Part shown: positions 34,265 through 42,014 of the stretch, one piece after another
Position numbering within the stretch: the first letter of the stretch is position 1
Layout: each line of letters starts with the position of its first letter
Assembly (NCBI GenBank): GCA_023954745.1
Contig: JAGSHC010000010.1
Coordinates: forward strand, 1 to 55,929
Origin: Deltaproteobacteria bacterium
GTDB lineage: Bacteria; Myxococcota_A; UBA796; UBA9615
DNA length: 55,929 bases
Direction of reading: 5' to 3'
The notes under the pieces: generated by a model
Databases searched by the model: none
Seen by the model: the letters and a program-made list of their open reading frames with translations, nothing else
What the model was told of the DNA's origin: nothing
Made by a program: the position numbers and the translations under genes

Positions 34265-35766
34265 GCCTCGCGCGCCGCATCGCCCTCCACGCCGCTCTCG
34301 CGCTCCTGACCCTCGTGGTGTTTGCGCCCCACCACGGTCGCGGCTTGATGCTCTACGACCTGGGCGAGCTGCTCCTCTACACCCAGGCCTTCCTGGACGG
34401 GAAGACGCCCGGCCTCGACTTCATCGTCAACGGGTACGGACCCGGTCGCTACCTGCTGATCGCGGCGCTGAGCGTCCTCACCAGAGCCGCGCCCATGGCG
34501 GTGGCCTTCGGCGTGTTCATCGCTTTGCGGGTGGTCATCTCCTCCCTGGCGCTGGAGGTGGGCCTGCGTTTCGTTCCCGACGGGGTCGCCGGGAGACTGG
34601 GCTGGCTTCTCTTCGCTCCCCTCTCGCTCCTGCTCCTTCCGGGCCCGCTGCACAAGGGCTTCTTCCTCGCCGGGAGTCTGGCGCTGCTCCTTGGGGCGAC
34701 GTCGCTGGCGGAGCGGCCCACGAGCCGGCGCGCTCTCCGGTACGGAGCGCTCATCGCTGTGTGCGCGGTGTTCCGCGTCGACCTGGGCTTGTACGGAGCG
34801 CTTGCGCTTGCCCTCGTCGCCTGGCGCACCCGTTCAGCGAGGACGTTCGCGATGGGGTCCGCTGCGCCACTTCTGGGTTGGCTGCTGCTCGGTGTCTCGC
34901 TCCTGATCAGCGGGACCGGAGTGCTCTCAGCCGTCGCCGGGCAGGTGTGGTTCGACGTCGCCGTGAACCACACCGTGGTCTTTCCTACGTTCCCGAGCCC
35001 TCGGGAGCTGATCACCCAGCCCTCCCTCGACCGCACCCTGCTTTGGCTTCCACTGCTGGTCTACGGCGCGCTCTTCGGGACGCTCGTCCGCTCTCTGCAC
35101 CGCGACCAGGACGGGGTCGGCTGGCTGCTGCTCCTGTTGGGCGTGCTCACCTGCAATCAGGTGCGGATGAAGCCCGAGTTTGGACACCTCCTCCAGGCGG
35201 GTCCGCTGATGTGGCTGGCCCTGGCGTTCATGGTGTCGCGGGTCTGGGAGCGCTCACCGGGGCGGAGACCGCTCGCGCTCGTCATCCTGCTGGTGCCGCT
35301 CCTCCTCGTCGTGAACACCCTGAGCAGCCACCGGGGCTCGGTGTACACGGGCTCCTTCACGATCCTCGATGACCGCGACGAGGTCGTGGTGACGGCTGCG
35401 GGACCCCTCCGCCTCGCGGACTACGAGGAGGAACGTCTGGTTCCCGTGCTTCGCACCATCGACCGCGCTCCTCCCGGCTCGCTCTGGGTGCCGTCGAACC
35501 AGCCGCTCCTGCACGCGCTCTCCGGCCGGGAGAACACCACGGGCTATGTCGGAGCTCTGTACGTGGCGAACTCTCCGGAGCGGGAGGCGGACCTCATCCG
35601 GCGGTTGGAGGCAGCTCCTCCGCCCGTCGCTGTCTTCGTGGACGACTCCATGGAGGGGCCGGAGCGCAGCCTGCGGATGGGCGCGCCGACGGTCTTCGAC
35701 TACCTGCAGGAGCACTACACCGCGGTGGGGACCTTCGGGGAGTTCGTGGTGATGCAGCGGCGCTGA
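34261..35766 (+). CDS. GT-C-like polytopic membrane protein
   Basis: A 501-residue membrane protein with about 10 hydrophobic segments in the first 370 residues and a soluble C-terminal domain of about 130 residues. The first loop (L-Y-D-L-G-E-L-L-L-Y-T-Q) and G-Y-G-P-G-R-Y-L resemble lipid-linked-sugar glycosyltransferases of the GT-C class, but no diagnostic motif is complete. It overlaps the YfhO-like gene by four bases (ATGA), so the two are co-translated and probably act in one glycosylation step. Confidence 0.75.
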   Translation: MSLARRIALHAALALLTLVVFAPHHGRGLMLYDLGELLLYTQAFLDGKTPGLDFIVNGYGPGRYLLIAALSVLTRAAPMAVAFGVFIALRVVISSLALEVGLRFVPDGVAGRLGWLLFAPLSLLLLPGPLHKGFFLAGSLALLLGATSLAERPTSRRALRYGALIAVCAVFRVDLGLYGALALALVAWRTRSARTFAMGSAAPLLGWLLLGVSLLISGTGVLSAVAGQVWFDVAVNHTVVFPTFPSPRELITQPSLDRTLLWLPLLVYGALFGTLVRSLHRDQDGVGWLLLLLGVLTCNQVRMKPEFGHLLQAGPLMWLALAFMVSRVWERSPGRRPLALVILLVPLLLVVNTLSSHRGSVYTGSFTILDDRDEVVVTAAGPLRLADYEEERLVPVLRTIDRAPPGSLWVPSNQPLLHALSGRENTTGYVGALYVANSPEREADLIRRLEAAPPPVAVFVDDSMEGPERSLRMGAPTVFDYLQEHYTAVGTFGEFVVMQRR

Positions 35767-35808
35767 GTTGCGCTCTGGATGGTGGGTCGCGGACCGTCGC
35801 CGCCCAGC

Positions 35809-36522
35809 TCAGGGAGCGATCGAGTGGCGCCCGTCCTCGACGTGGTGCAGTCGTTCGCCGTGCTCCGGCGCCTCGAAGCGCCCCTCCCGCAGGAAGGTCG
35901 CCGTCTGCTCGATGACGCGGGGTCGCGCCATGATGAACGTGTGGCCGAAAGGCACGACGAGGAAGTCGCGTGCGTGGCTCCAGCGCGCCTCCTCCACGAA
36001 GACCTTGCCGTCATCTCGCTTGCCGGGCTGCACACCCGCGATGACGCCAAACTCCGCGTCCGGGTCGCCGGCGGTGGCGCACTGCCCGCGCTCCCCTGGC
36101 AGGAGCTTGTGGAGTGGGTCGAAGCCTCCCCAGGGGAAGCGGAGCACGTTGTCGTACCAATGGGCTGCGATGCGGCTTCCCTGATTGGGAGGAGCCAGCA
36201 TCACCACGCGGTTGGGGCCGGTGATCTCGTGCCGATTCAGCATCGACCGGACGACGATGCCCCCCATGGAGTGGGTCACGAAGTGCGCGTCGGGCACCGT
36301 TCCGGTGGCGAGACGCACCTCGTCGCGGGCCCGCTCGACCCGTCCCCACAGCTGGTCCGCCAGGGTGGGGATGTCGCGGTGGAGGTTCAGCTGAGTCACC
36401 ACCCGCACATCGAAGCCCACGCGACGCAGGGCCACCGCCATCGGGATCATCGAGGCTCCGGTGCGCATGAAACCGTGAACCAGAAAGACGAGCCTACTCA
36501 ACGGGTTCCTCGGCAGCTTCAC
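35809..36522 (-). CDS. alpha/beta hydrolase (lipase/esterase-like)
   Basis: A 237-residue alpha/beta hydrolase. V-F-L-V-H-G-F near residues 12-18 forms the oxyanion region and T-H-S-M-G-G around 83-88 carries the nucleophile Ser. The catalytic His is probably in the V-P-F-G-H-T-F segment. The fold resembles triacylglycerol lipases or PGAP1-like hydrolases; the substrate is unknown. The GTG at 36522 overlaps the upstream gene by 29 bases; a TTG at 36501 with GAGGA upstream is an equally good start and gives a more typical N-terminus. Confidence 0.82.
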   Translation of the reverse strand: MKLPRNPLSRLVFLVHGFMRTGASMIPMAVALRRVGFDVRVVTQLNLHRDIPTLADQLWGRVERARDEVRLATGTVPDAHFVTHSMGGIVVRSMLNRHEITGPNRVVMLAPPNQGSRIAAHWYDNVLRFPWGGFDPLHKLLPGERGQCATAGDPDAEFGVIAGVQPGKRDDGKVFVEEARWSHARDFLVVPFGHTFIMARPRVIEQTATFLREGRFEAPEHGERLHHVEDGRHSIAP

Positions 36523-38050
36523 CCTCCAGCATCGCCTGGTCGAGCTCGTCCAGGGTGAGATACTCGAGCAGGTTGTAGTAGCGATTGGGACGGTCCGCTC
36601 GCTTGCCGACGCGGACTCGCGCGACGCTGGCGAATCCGGCCATGAAGGCGCCCGCGCCGATCCCGTGGGCGGCGAAGGGGCTCGCGACCAGGAAGCCTTC
36701 CTCGCCGGTGTTCCCCCAGGCAGCGGACAGGGCGACCGTGGCTACGCCCGAGACAATGGCCGCCCCGATGCTGGCGCCCATCACGGCCGTCCACTGGTTC
36801 TTCAGCCGGTAGTTGTGTTCGCGCCATTCCTCGAGCCGCAGGTTCACGTACTCGTTTCCCATGCCTGCGGCGAAGCTGGACCAGCTCAAGCGGTAGCGCT
36901 TCCAGCGCCTGTCTCCCAGCCGGCCCATACGCACCGCGTAGACGGTGTCGAGCTCTGGTCCGAGGAGGTCGAGCTGCTTGCCGCGACGGTCGACGTACAC
37001 GATGGCTGAGTCCATGGGACGCTCGGCGGTCGGGCGTCGGACCTTGCTGGAGTCGCCAACCACCACCCCGTTGATCGCTCCGCTCGGTCGCCGAGAGCTC
37101 GACGTGGGGGTCCCGCTCGGTCGTCCGCTGGTGGTTCCGGGGACGTCGCAGGTGGGAGCGCCACCGGCCCAGAAGCCCTGCACCAGGCCGCTGTCGGTTG
37201 CACTGAAGCGGCGGGCTCCATCCAGAGTGCGAATCACGACTTCGTTGGCTCGGCCCCCGGGCAGCGTGCGCCCGCCGACCCAAGTGCCGTCTTCGGCGCT
37301 GAGCACCGCCCATCCATCCCCGCGCTGCGCCCCGATGAGCGGGACGTCGACCACCCGTACGTCGACGATCTCCTCGAGGGGCACGAGCTGCTCGGCGCCC
37401 TGAGCCCCTTGAACGCACAGGCCGGAAGAGGTGTCGCCAAGGGCGCCGGAGAGTCGGGTCCCGTCCGCGGTCTCGATCCAGCCGAAGCGAAGGCCGGGGT
37501 GACTCACACCGTCGAGGTCGGGGCCCTCTCCGAGGCCGACGTCGTTCTGGGCGCGGGCCAGCTCGAGGAGGACCATCTCGCTGAGGGCCTCGCGCATCTC
37601 CGACCAGGAGCCGGGCTCGTCGACCTCGAGGGTGACCGACGTCTCCGAGTCCAGGGGGCCGGAGATTGTGGTCAGGACCTCTGCGCTGCAGAACGACCAC
37701 TCCGCTGTGTCGTCGCACCAGAAGCTGAGGACATCGGCCTGCACGTGGTGCACCTCGGAGCCCTCGGGCCCGCGGTACAGCGGGATCCCCAGCTCGTGGC
37801 CAGCATCCATGAAGGCGGAGCTCACTTCGCGCTGGAGCGAGAAGCCGTCCCCAGGACCTGAGGCGACGGGGTCACCGCGGTCGTCGTAGAGGTATCCGAG
37901 GAGCTCGTCGGCGCGCTGGTCCGAGGGGCGTCGGTCCTTGACGTGCAAGGTCGCTGGGGCTCCCAGTCGGTCGACGGCGCTCGGCTCCGCGCCCCACGCT
38001 GGAAGGGCGACTGCGAGGCAGGCAACGAGAACGATGGGGGTGGGCCGCAC
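36494..38050 (-). CDS. exported protein with YajG-like N-terminus and C-terminal membrane segments
   Basis: A 518-residue protein with a Sec signal peptide cut near A-W-G (residue 20). Residues 34-60 (L-H-V-K-D-R-R ... L-L-G-Y) resemble the start of YajG-like envelope lipoproteins. The middle (170-330) contains beta-rich repeats and a Ser/Pro/Arg-rich linker. Two hydrophobic segments near 425-485 suggest membrane insertion. No enzymatic motif is seen. It ends inside the start region of the hydrolase, so the pair forms an operon and may act together on the envelope. Confidence 0.72.
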   Translation of the reverse strand: MRPTPIVLVACLAVALPAWGAEPSAVDRLGAPATLHVKDRRPSDQRADELLGYLYDDRGDPVASGPGDGFSLQREVSSAFMDAGHELGIPLYRGPEGSEVHHVQADVLSFWCDDTAEWSFCSAEVLTTISGPLDSETSVTLEVDEPGSWSEMREALSEMVLLELARAQNDVGLGEGPDLDGVSHPGLRFGWIETADGTRLSGALGDTSSGLCVQGAQGAEQLVPLEEIVDVRVVDVPLIGAQRGDGWAVLSAEDGTWVGGRTLPGGRANEVVIRTLDGARRFSATDSGLVQGFWAGGAPTCDVPGTTSGRPSGTPTSSSRRPSGAINGVVVGDSSKVRRPTAERPMDSAIVYVDRRGKQLDLLGPELDTVYAVRMGRLGDRRWKRYRLSWSSFAAGMGNEYVNLRLEEWREHNYRLKNQWTAVMGASIGAAIVSGVATVALSAAWGNTGEEGFLVASPFAAHGIGAGAFMAGFASVARVRVGKRADRPNRYYNLLEYLTLDELDQAMLEGEAAEEPVE

Positions 38051-38081
38051 GCGGGAACCCTACACCCGGGAGCCAAATACA

Positions 38082-38149
38082 GGACCCGGGAGACAAGCCG
38101 GACGCGCTGGGGAGGAGGAGGACGCGCATCCGACCCGAATCCCGGGTCC
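38082..38149. repeat. 10-bp inverted repeat in a divergent promoter region
   Basis: GGACCCGGGA at 38082-38091 is matched by its exact reverse complement TCCCGGGTCC at 38140-38149, with 48 bases between. Both arms are flanked on their outer side by AT-rich ATACA-type sequence. The element lies in the 236-base gap between the divergent genes starting at 38050 and 38287, a place where a regulator or looping site would be expected. Confidence 0.5.
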
Positions 38150-38286
38150 TTTCCTTGTATAGAGCCGAAAACGGCCAGTACCAGGGGCTTGGGCGGGTTC
38201 AACACTGCCCGACCTTCTCGGTGGCCAGGGCCGGTCACCGGGAACTACGCGCGCGCCAGAGCACTCGGCTGTGGTAGTTCCATCGG

Positions 38287-39537
38287 ATGGCCCGTGTCGA
38301 CGCCGACTACCTGCGCTTCCTCGCCCGATGGGATCGGGATGCCGACGCATTGCGCCGCGCCCTCAGTGAGCGCGCGGGTCACGAGGTGCACTTCGCCGAT
38401 CGTCCGCCCCCCAGTGAGGCTGGCGCCATCTTCGGGCTCTTCTCACGCGACCCGCTGGCGGTGGTGACCGAGCGCCCGGATGGGTCCCGGGAGCTTCCCT
38501 ACAACCCGTACCAAGCCTGGCGCGCCATCGTCGAGGAGCGCTACCTGGGCGAGCCAAAGGCGCCGCTCCACGCACGGATCCCGTTGCCGTACCACGTAGT
38601 GCCTGGTGCTCTGAGGATGGCGCTCTATCCGCTGGTGGCGGGGCGCGCGTCCCATCAACCCGAGGACTCGCCTCCCGATCCTGCGTGGCCCATCGAGTCG
38701 CGCCTGGACGGATTCCGGGCCGAGCTCTACGCGGGCCTCGACTCCGCGAAGGCCGTGGAGAACGGTGGAGGGTGGCCCGGAGGGAAGCGCTTCCCGTTGT
38801 TGGTCACCCACGACGTGGACACCCGGGAGGGCATGGCAAAGGCGGGGCCCGTGCTCGATGAGATGGTGGCCATGGGGCTCAAGCCGTGCTTCTTCCTCGT
38901 GGGGCGCGGCTACAAGTGGGACAAGGGCTTCATCGAGGCGGTGCGCCAGGCCGGCGGTGAGATCGGGCTGCACGGCGATCTGCACGACAACCGCATCGCG
39001 TTCACCTCGGCTGACAAGGCTGCCGAGCGCCTCGACACCTGCAAGGAGATGATGGAGGAGTACGGCATCCGTGGGTTCCGGTCTCCCTCGCTGCTGGTCA
39101 GTGACGCCCTCTACGACGCAGTGGGCCCCCGGTTTGCGTGGGACTCCTCGGTGCCCGACACCGACACGCACACCCTGCTCGGCGCGCGGCGCGGCTGCGG
39201 GACTGTGTTCCCCTTCCGGCGGCGCGGATGTCTGGTGCTCCCGATCACGATGCCGGCGGACGACCGTCTCCTGCTCCTTGGCTACAAGGGGCTCGGCCTG
39301 GTCGATGTCCTGCGGCGCAAAGCGAAGCATGTGCGGGAGCTGGGCGGGCTCTGCCACTTCTTGACGCACCCGGAGCCCCACTTGTTCGGCAAGCGCGTTC
39401 TGCGGGACCTCTTCCGGGCCGTGTTCTCGGAGATTCTGGACAGCGGAGAGGCCTGGGTGGCGACCCCGTCCATGGTCGCCGAGTACTGGGAGTCGCTCAC
39501 CGCGGCGGGGGCGAGCAACGGATCGGCCGCCACGTGA
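38287..39537 (+). CDS. polysaccharide deacetylase-like (NodB-homology) protein
   Basis: A 416-residue protein with a NodB-type domain in its C-terminal two thirds. T-H-D-V-D-T at 174-179 gives the catalytic Asp pair (176 and 178); G-L-H-G-D-L-H at 227-233 gives metal His229 and His233; G-F-R-S-P follows as motif 3. The first 160 residues are a separate conserved region. No signal peptide is present, so a cytosolic sugar or lipid-linked substrate is likely. Its stop overlaps the start of the SDR epimerase (GTGA), pointing to a shared carbohydrate pathway. Confidence 0.85.
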   Translation: MARVDADYLRFLARWDRDADALRRALSERAGHEVHFADRPPPSEAGAIFGLFSRDPLAVVTERPDGSRELPYNPYQAWRAIVEERYLGEPKAPLHARIPLPYHVVPGALRMALYPLVAGRASHQPEDSPPDPAWPIESRLDGFRAELYAGLDSAKAVENGGGWPGGKRFPLLVTHDVDTREGMAKAGPVLDEMVAMGLKPCFFLVGRGYKWDKGFIEAVRQAGGEIGLHGDLHDNRIAFTSADKAAERLDTCKEMMEEYGIRGFRSPSLLVSDALYDAVGPRFAWDSSVPDTDTHTLLGARRGCGTVFPFRRRGCLVLPITMPADDRLLLLGYKGLGLVDVLRRKAKHVRELGGLCHFLTHPEPHLFGKRVLRDLFRAVFSEILDSGEAWVATPSMVAEYWESLTAAGASNGSAAT

Positions 39538-40466
39538 AGCCCATGCCCGGGGATCCACGCAGCCGACCGGCGCGGGGTACGGGCGAGATCCTGGTCACCG
39601 GAGCCACGGGCCTCCTGGGACGCTCCGTGTGTCGCGCCCTCGGGGCCCGGAGGGTGCATCACCGCGCTCTCGTTCGACCGACCTCGGACCGCGGAGCCAT
39701 CGAGGGCTCTGGTGCCTACACGTGGATGATCGAGGGGGACCTGCTCCGCCCCGAGACCCTCTCCGGGCCTCTCGAAGGTGTGCGAATCATTCTCCATCTG
39801 GCGGGGCTGGTGCGCTCCAGCGACGTGGTTGCGTGCGCTGCTCTGCACGTGGGTGGCACCCAGGCTCTCCTCGACGCGGCCAGTCCGGGCACGCGCCTCG
39901 TGGCCATGTCGTCGGACACGGTGTCGCGGTCGCATCGCGGGGCCTACGCCCAGAGCAAGGCAGACATGGAGGCGCTGCTCGCGGGGCGAGCCGCGGTGGT
40001 CCTGCGGCCTCCGATGATGCTTGGACCAGGCTCTCCGCACCTGGCCTCCCTCGAGAAGGCCGCGCGCTTGCCGGTCGTGCCGGTGCCTGACGGTGTGGCC
40101 CGTCGCGCACCGGTTCATGCCGATGATGTCGCCGGGGCCGTCCTCGCGGCCATGGAGCTACCCGACGAGGCCTGGGATGGCAGGGCCTTCGATCTGCCGG
40201 GGGCAGACGACCTTCCCTTCGGCGAGGTCGTGCAGGAGCTGGCGAGAGCCCGGGGCTGGCGAGTGCCGCGGGTCATGGAGATGCCGGCGCCGCTCTCCTC
40301 GGGCGCGCTCCGAATGATCGAGCGTCTCGGCCGCAAGGAGCGGGCTGACAAGCTCCGGCAGCGCGTGCGAGGGATGCAGGAGACCGTGCACGCCGACGGA
40401 GCTGCGGCGAGGAGCGAACTGGACTGGAGCCCGCGACCGCTGAGGCAGGTGCTGGTGGACTCGTAG
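39534..40466 (+). CDS. NAD-dependent epimerase/dehydratase (extended SDR)
   Basis: A 310-residue extended short-chain dehydrogenase. The NAD-binding G-A-T-G-L-L-G is at residues 23-29 and the active-site Tyr138-x3-Lys142 in Y-A-Q-S-K. Members act on nucleotide sugars or sterol-like substrates. The start is GTG at 39534, four bases inside the preceding deacetylase gene (GTGA), so it is translationally coupled. It probably supplies or modifies the sugar that the deacetylase acts on; this is inferred from linkage. Confidence 0.87.
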   Translation: MKPMPGDPRSRPARGTGEILVTGATGLLGRSVCRALGARRVHHRALVRPTSDRGAIEGSGAYTWMIEGDLLRPETLSGPLEGVRIILHLAGLVRSSDVVACAALHVGGTQALLDAASPGTRLVAMSSDTVSRSHRGAYAQSKADMEALLAGRAAVVLRPPMMLGPGSPHLASLEKAARLPVVPVPDGVARRAPVHADDVAGAVLAAMELPDEAWDGRAFDLPGADDLPFGEVVQELARARGWRVPRVMEMPAPLSSGALRMIERLGRKERADKLRQRVRGMQETVHADGAAARSELDWSPRPLRQVLVDS

Positions 40467-40474
40467 CGTGCCGG

Positions 40475-40488
40475 CGGGCGCGAGCCCG
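40475..40488. terminator. GNRA-loop hairpin between convergent genes (candidate terminator)
   Basis: CGGGC (40475-40479) pairs with GCCCG (40484-40488) around a GCGA loop, a GNRA tetraloop. It sits nine bases after the SDR stop codon (40464-40466) and ahead of the convergent Rieske gene. No T-tract is present. Confidence 0.45.
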
Positions 40489-40517
40489 TGGTCGCGAGTT
40501 CGGACCCGCCCCGGCGA

Positions 40518-40847
40518 CTACTCCTCTTCGTCGTCCCAGAACCCGACGAAGACCGTGCCGTTCTTCCGCCCGACGGGGAAGCGCTTCAGGGGGAAGCCCT
40601 CGTCTTCGAGGCAATCCCCCGTGCGCACGTTGAAGCACCAGCGGTGGGCGCCGCACGTGAGCAACTCCCCATCGAGAGAGCCGCCGTCGGCGAGGGAGAC
40701 CCGCTCGTGGGGGCAGTAGTCCCCGCTCGCGTAGAGCGTGCCATCGACGTTGTAGATGGCTACCGGGTAGCCCTCGACCATCGCCTTGATCTTGCCGCCG
40801 ACGGGGACGTCGTCCTCGTGGCAGGCCTCGTAGAAGAGCCATCCCAT
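40518..40847 (-). CDS. Rieske-type [2Fe-2S] ferredoxin
   Basis: A 109-residue single-domain Rieske protein. Cys45-x-His47 (Y-C-P-H) and Cys65-x2-His68 (T-C-G-A-H) are the two halves of the cluster-binding motif. The lack of further domains and of a membrane anchor indicates a soluble ferredoxin of the NirD/biphenyl-ferredoxin kind that feeds an oxygenase or reductase. No partner oxygenase lies next to it. It ends with an acidic tail (D-D-E-E-E). Bases 40848-41120 upstream hold no gene. Confidence 0.92.
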   Translation of the reverse strand: MGWLFYEACHEDDVPVGGKIKAMVEGYPVAIYNVDGTLYASGDYCPHERVSLADGGSLDGELLTCGAHRWCFNVRTGDCLEDEGFPLKRFPVGRKNGTVFVGFWDDEEE

Positions 40848-41074
40848 GGGGCGGGAATCTACTGGATCGCGGGTGCTCTGCGCGAGGGGGGCTCCGCCCG
40901 GAGCGTCGTGGGAGGGGGCGCCGTGAGCTCCGAGCGAGCCCGCTCCTCCCCTGGCTCCGCCCCGCCGATTCCCTGTCCCAACCCCTCCATCGCAGGCCGC
41001 GGCTCCCTACCTCTCCCCCCTCAATCGCAAGCCTGTTTCCCCATCTGGCGCGAGTTCTGGTAAAAACCGCCTTA

Positions 41075-41093
41075 GTAGTCATCTCATGAGTAC
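41075..41093. promoter_or_regulatory. inverted repeat in the AT-rich leader of the Dam-type gene
   Basis: GTAGTCAT (41075-41082) and ATGAGTAC (41086-41093) form an inverted repeat around CTC with one mismatch per arm. It overlaps a direct repeat of TTAGTA (41072-41077 and 41095-41100). It lies 28 bases before the methylase ATG in a segment (about 41050-41125) markedly richer in A/T than its surroundings. It could be an operator or promoter, possibly for autoregulation. Confidence 0.45.
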
Positions 41094-41120
41094 GTTAGTA
41101 ACGCGGTCTCTACGACAGTA

Positions 41121-41996
41121 ATGGTAAAGATGCTCGCCAAGAACCTGCCCCAGACGAGCGCCCCAGCACGGCGGCGCCGAAGCAGCCGCGCCGTCCCCCG
41201 CCCCTTTTTGAAGTGGGTTGGAGGCAAGACTCAGCTGCTCTCGACCTTCGAGAGTTTCATGCCCGACACGTGGGGCCGCTACTTCGAGCCCTTCGTGGGA
41301 GGTGGCGCCATGTATTGGCGCAACGGGCAGGGCGAGTCGGTGTTGAACGACTTCAACAGCGAGCTCGCGACGACCTACCGCGTGGTGCGGGACGAGGTGG
41401 AGGGGCTCATCGAGGCCCTCGCCGAGCACTACTACGACAAGGACTACTACTACGAGGTCCGCGCCTGGGACACGAGCCGCATGTCGGACGTGAAGCGCGC
41501 GGCGCGCATGATCTTCTTGAATCGGACGGGCTTCAACGGTCTGTACCGCGTCAACCGATCCGGGCGCTTCAACGTGCCGTTCGGCCGCTACACCGACCCG
41601 TTGATCTGCGACGAAGAGAACCTGCGCGCATGCAGCAAGCGCCTGGGAGAGACCGAGCTTCGCAACGAAGACTTCGAGGTCGCGCTGGCGGACGCCGATG
41701 ACGGCGACTTCGTCTATCTGGACCCGCCCTACGCGCCGGTGTCCCGCAGCTCGAACTTCACCGCCTACGTGGCCGGGGGCTTCGGCACCGACCAGCAGGA
41801 TCGTCTGCGGCTTACCCTGAAGGCCCTGGACCACCGCAAGGTGCGCTTCATGCTGAGCAACAGCGACGCGCCAGGACTGGCGGAGCTCTACGCCGCCGAT
41901 GGCTGGCGCGTGGACCGGGTCATGGCGTCCCGGTCGGTGAACAGCAAGGCGAGCCGCCGCGGCAAGGTCGGCGAGCTGGTGGTGCGGAACTACTGA
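41121..41996 (+). CDS. dam: DNA adenine methylase (Dam/D12 class)
   Basis: A 291-residue N6-adenine methyltransferase. K-W-V-G-G-K at 31-36 and F-V-G-G-G at 58-62 form the SAM site, and D-P-P-Y at 200-203 is the catalytic motif, in the alpha (D12) order typical of Dam, whose target is GATC. About 28 basic residues precede the domain. No restriction endonuclease is nearby, so it looks solitary and regulatory. There is no clear ribosome-binding site before the ATG at 41121; the ATG at 41130 is an alternative. The AT-rich leader contrasts with a normal GC-rich body, which argues against a very recent transfer of the gene itself. Confidence 0.92.
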   Translation: MVKMLAKNLPQTSAPARRRRSSRAVPRPFLKWVGGKTQLLSTFESFMPDTWGRYFEPFVGGGAMYWRNGQGESVLNDFNSELATTYRVVRDEVEGLIEALAEHYYDKDYYYEVRAWDTSRMSDVKRAARMIFLNRTGFNGLYRVNRSGRFNVPFGRYTDPLICDEENLRACSKRLGETELRNEDFEVALADADDGDFVYLDPPYAPVSRSSNFTAYVAGGFGTDQQDRLRLTLKALDHRKVRFMLSNSDAPGLAELYAADGWRVDRVMASRSVNSKASRRGKVGELVVRNY

Positions 41997-42014
41997 TCTC
42001 GGGAGCCGTGGGCG

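Noticed and set aside
40880-40910. GCTCCG/CGGAGC hairpin upstream of the Rieske gene as a regulatory element
   Set aside because: The loop is only two bases and the surrounding sequence is all GC-rich, so it is probably chance.
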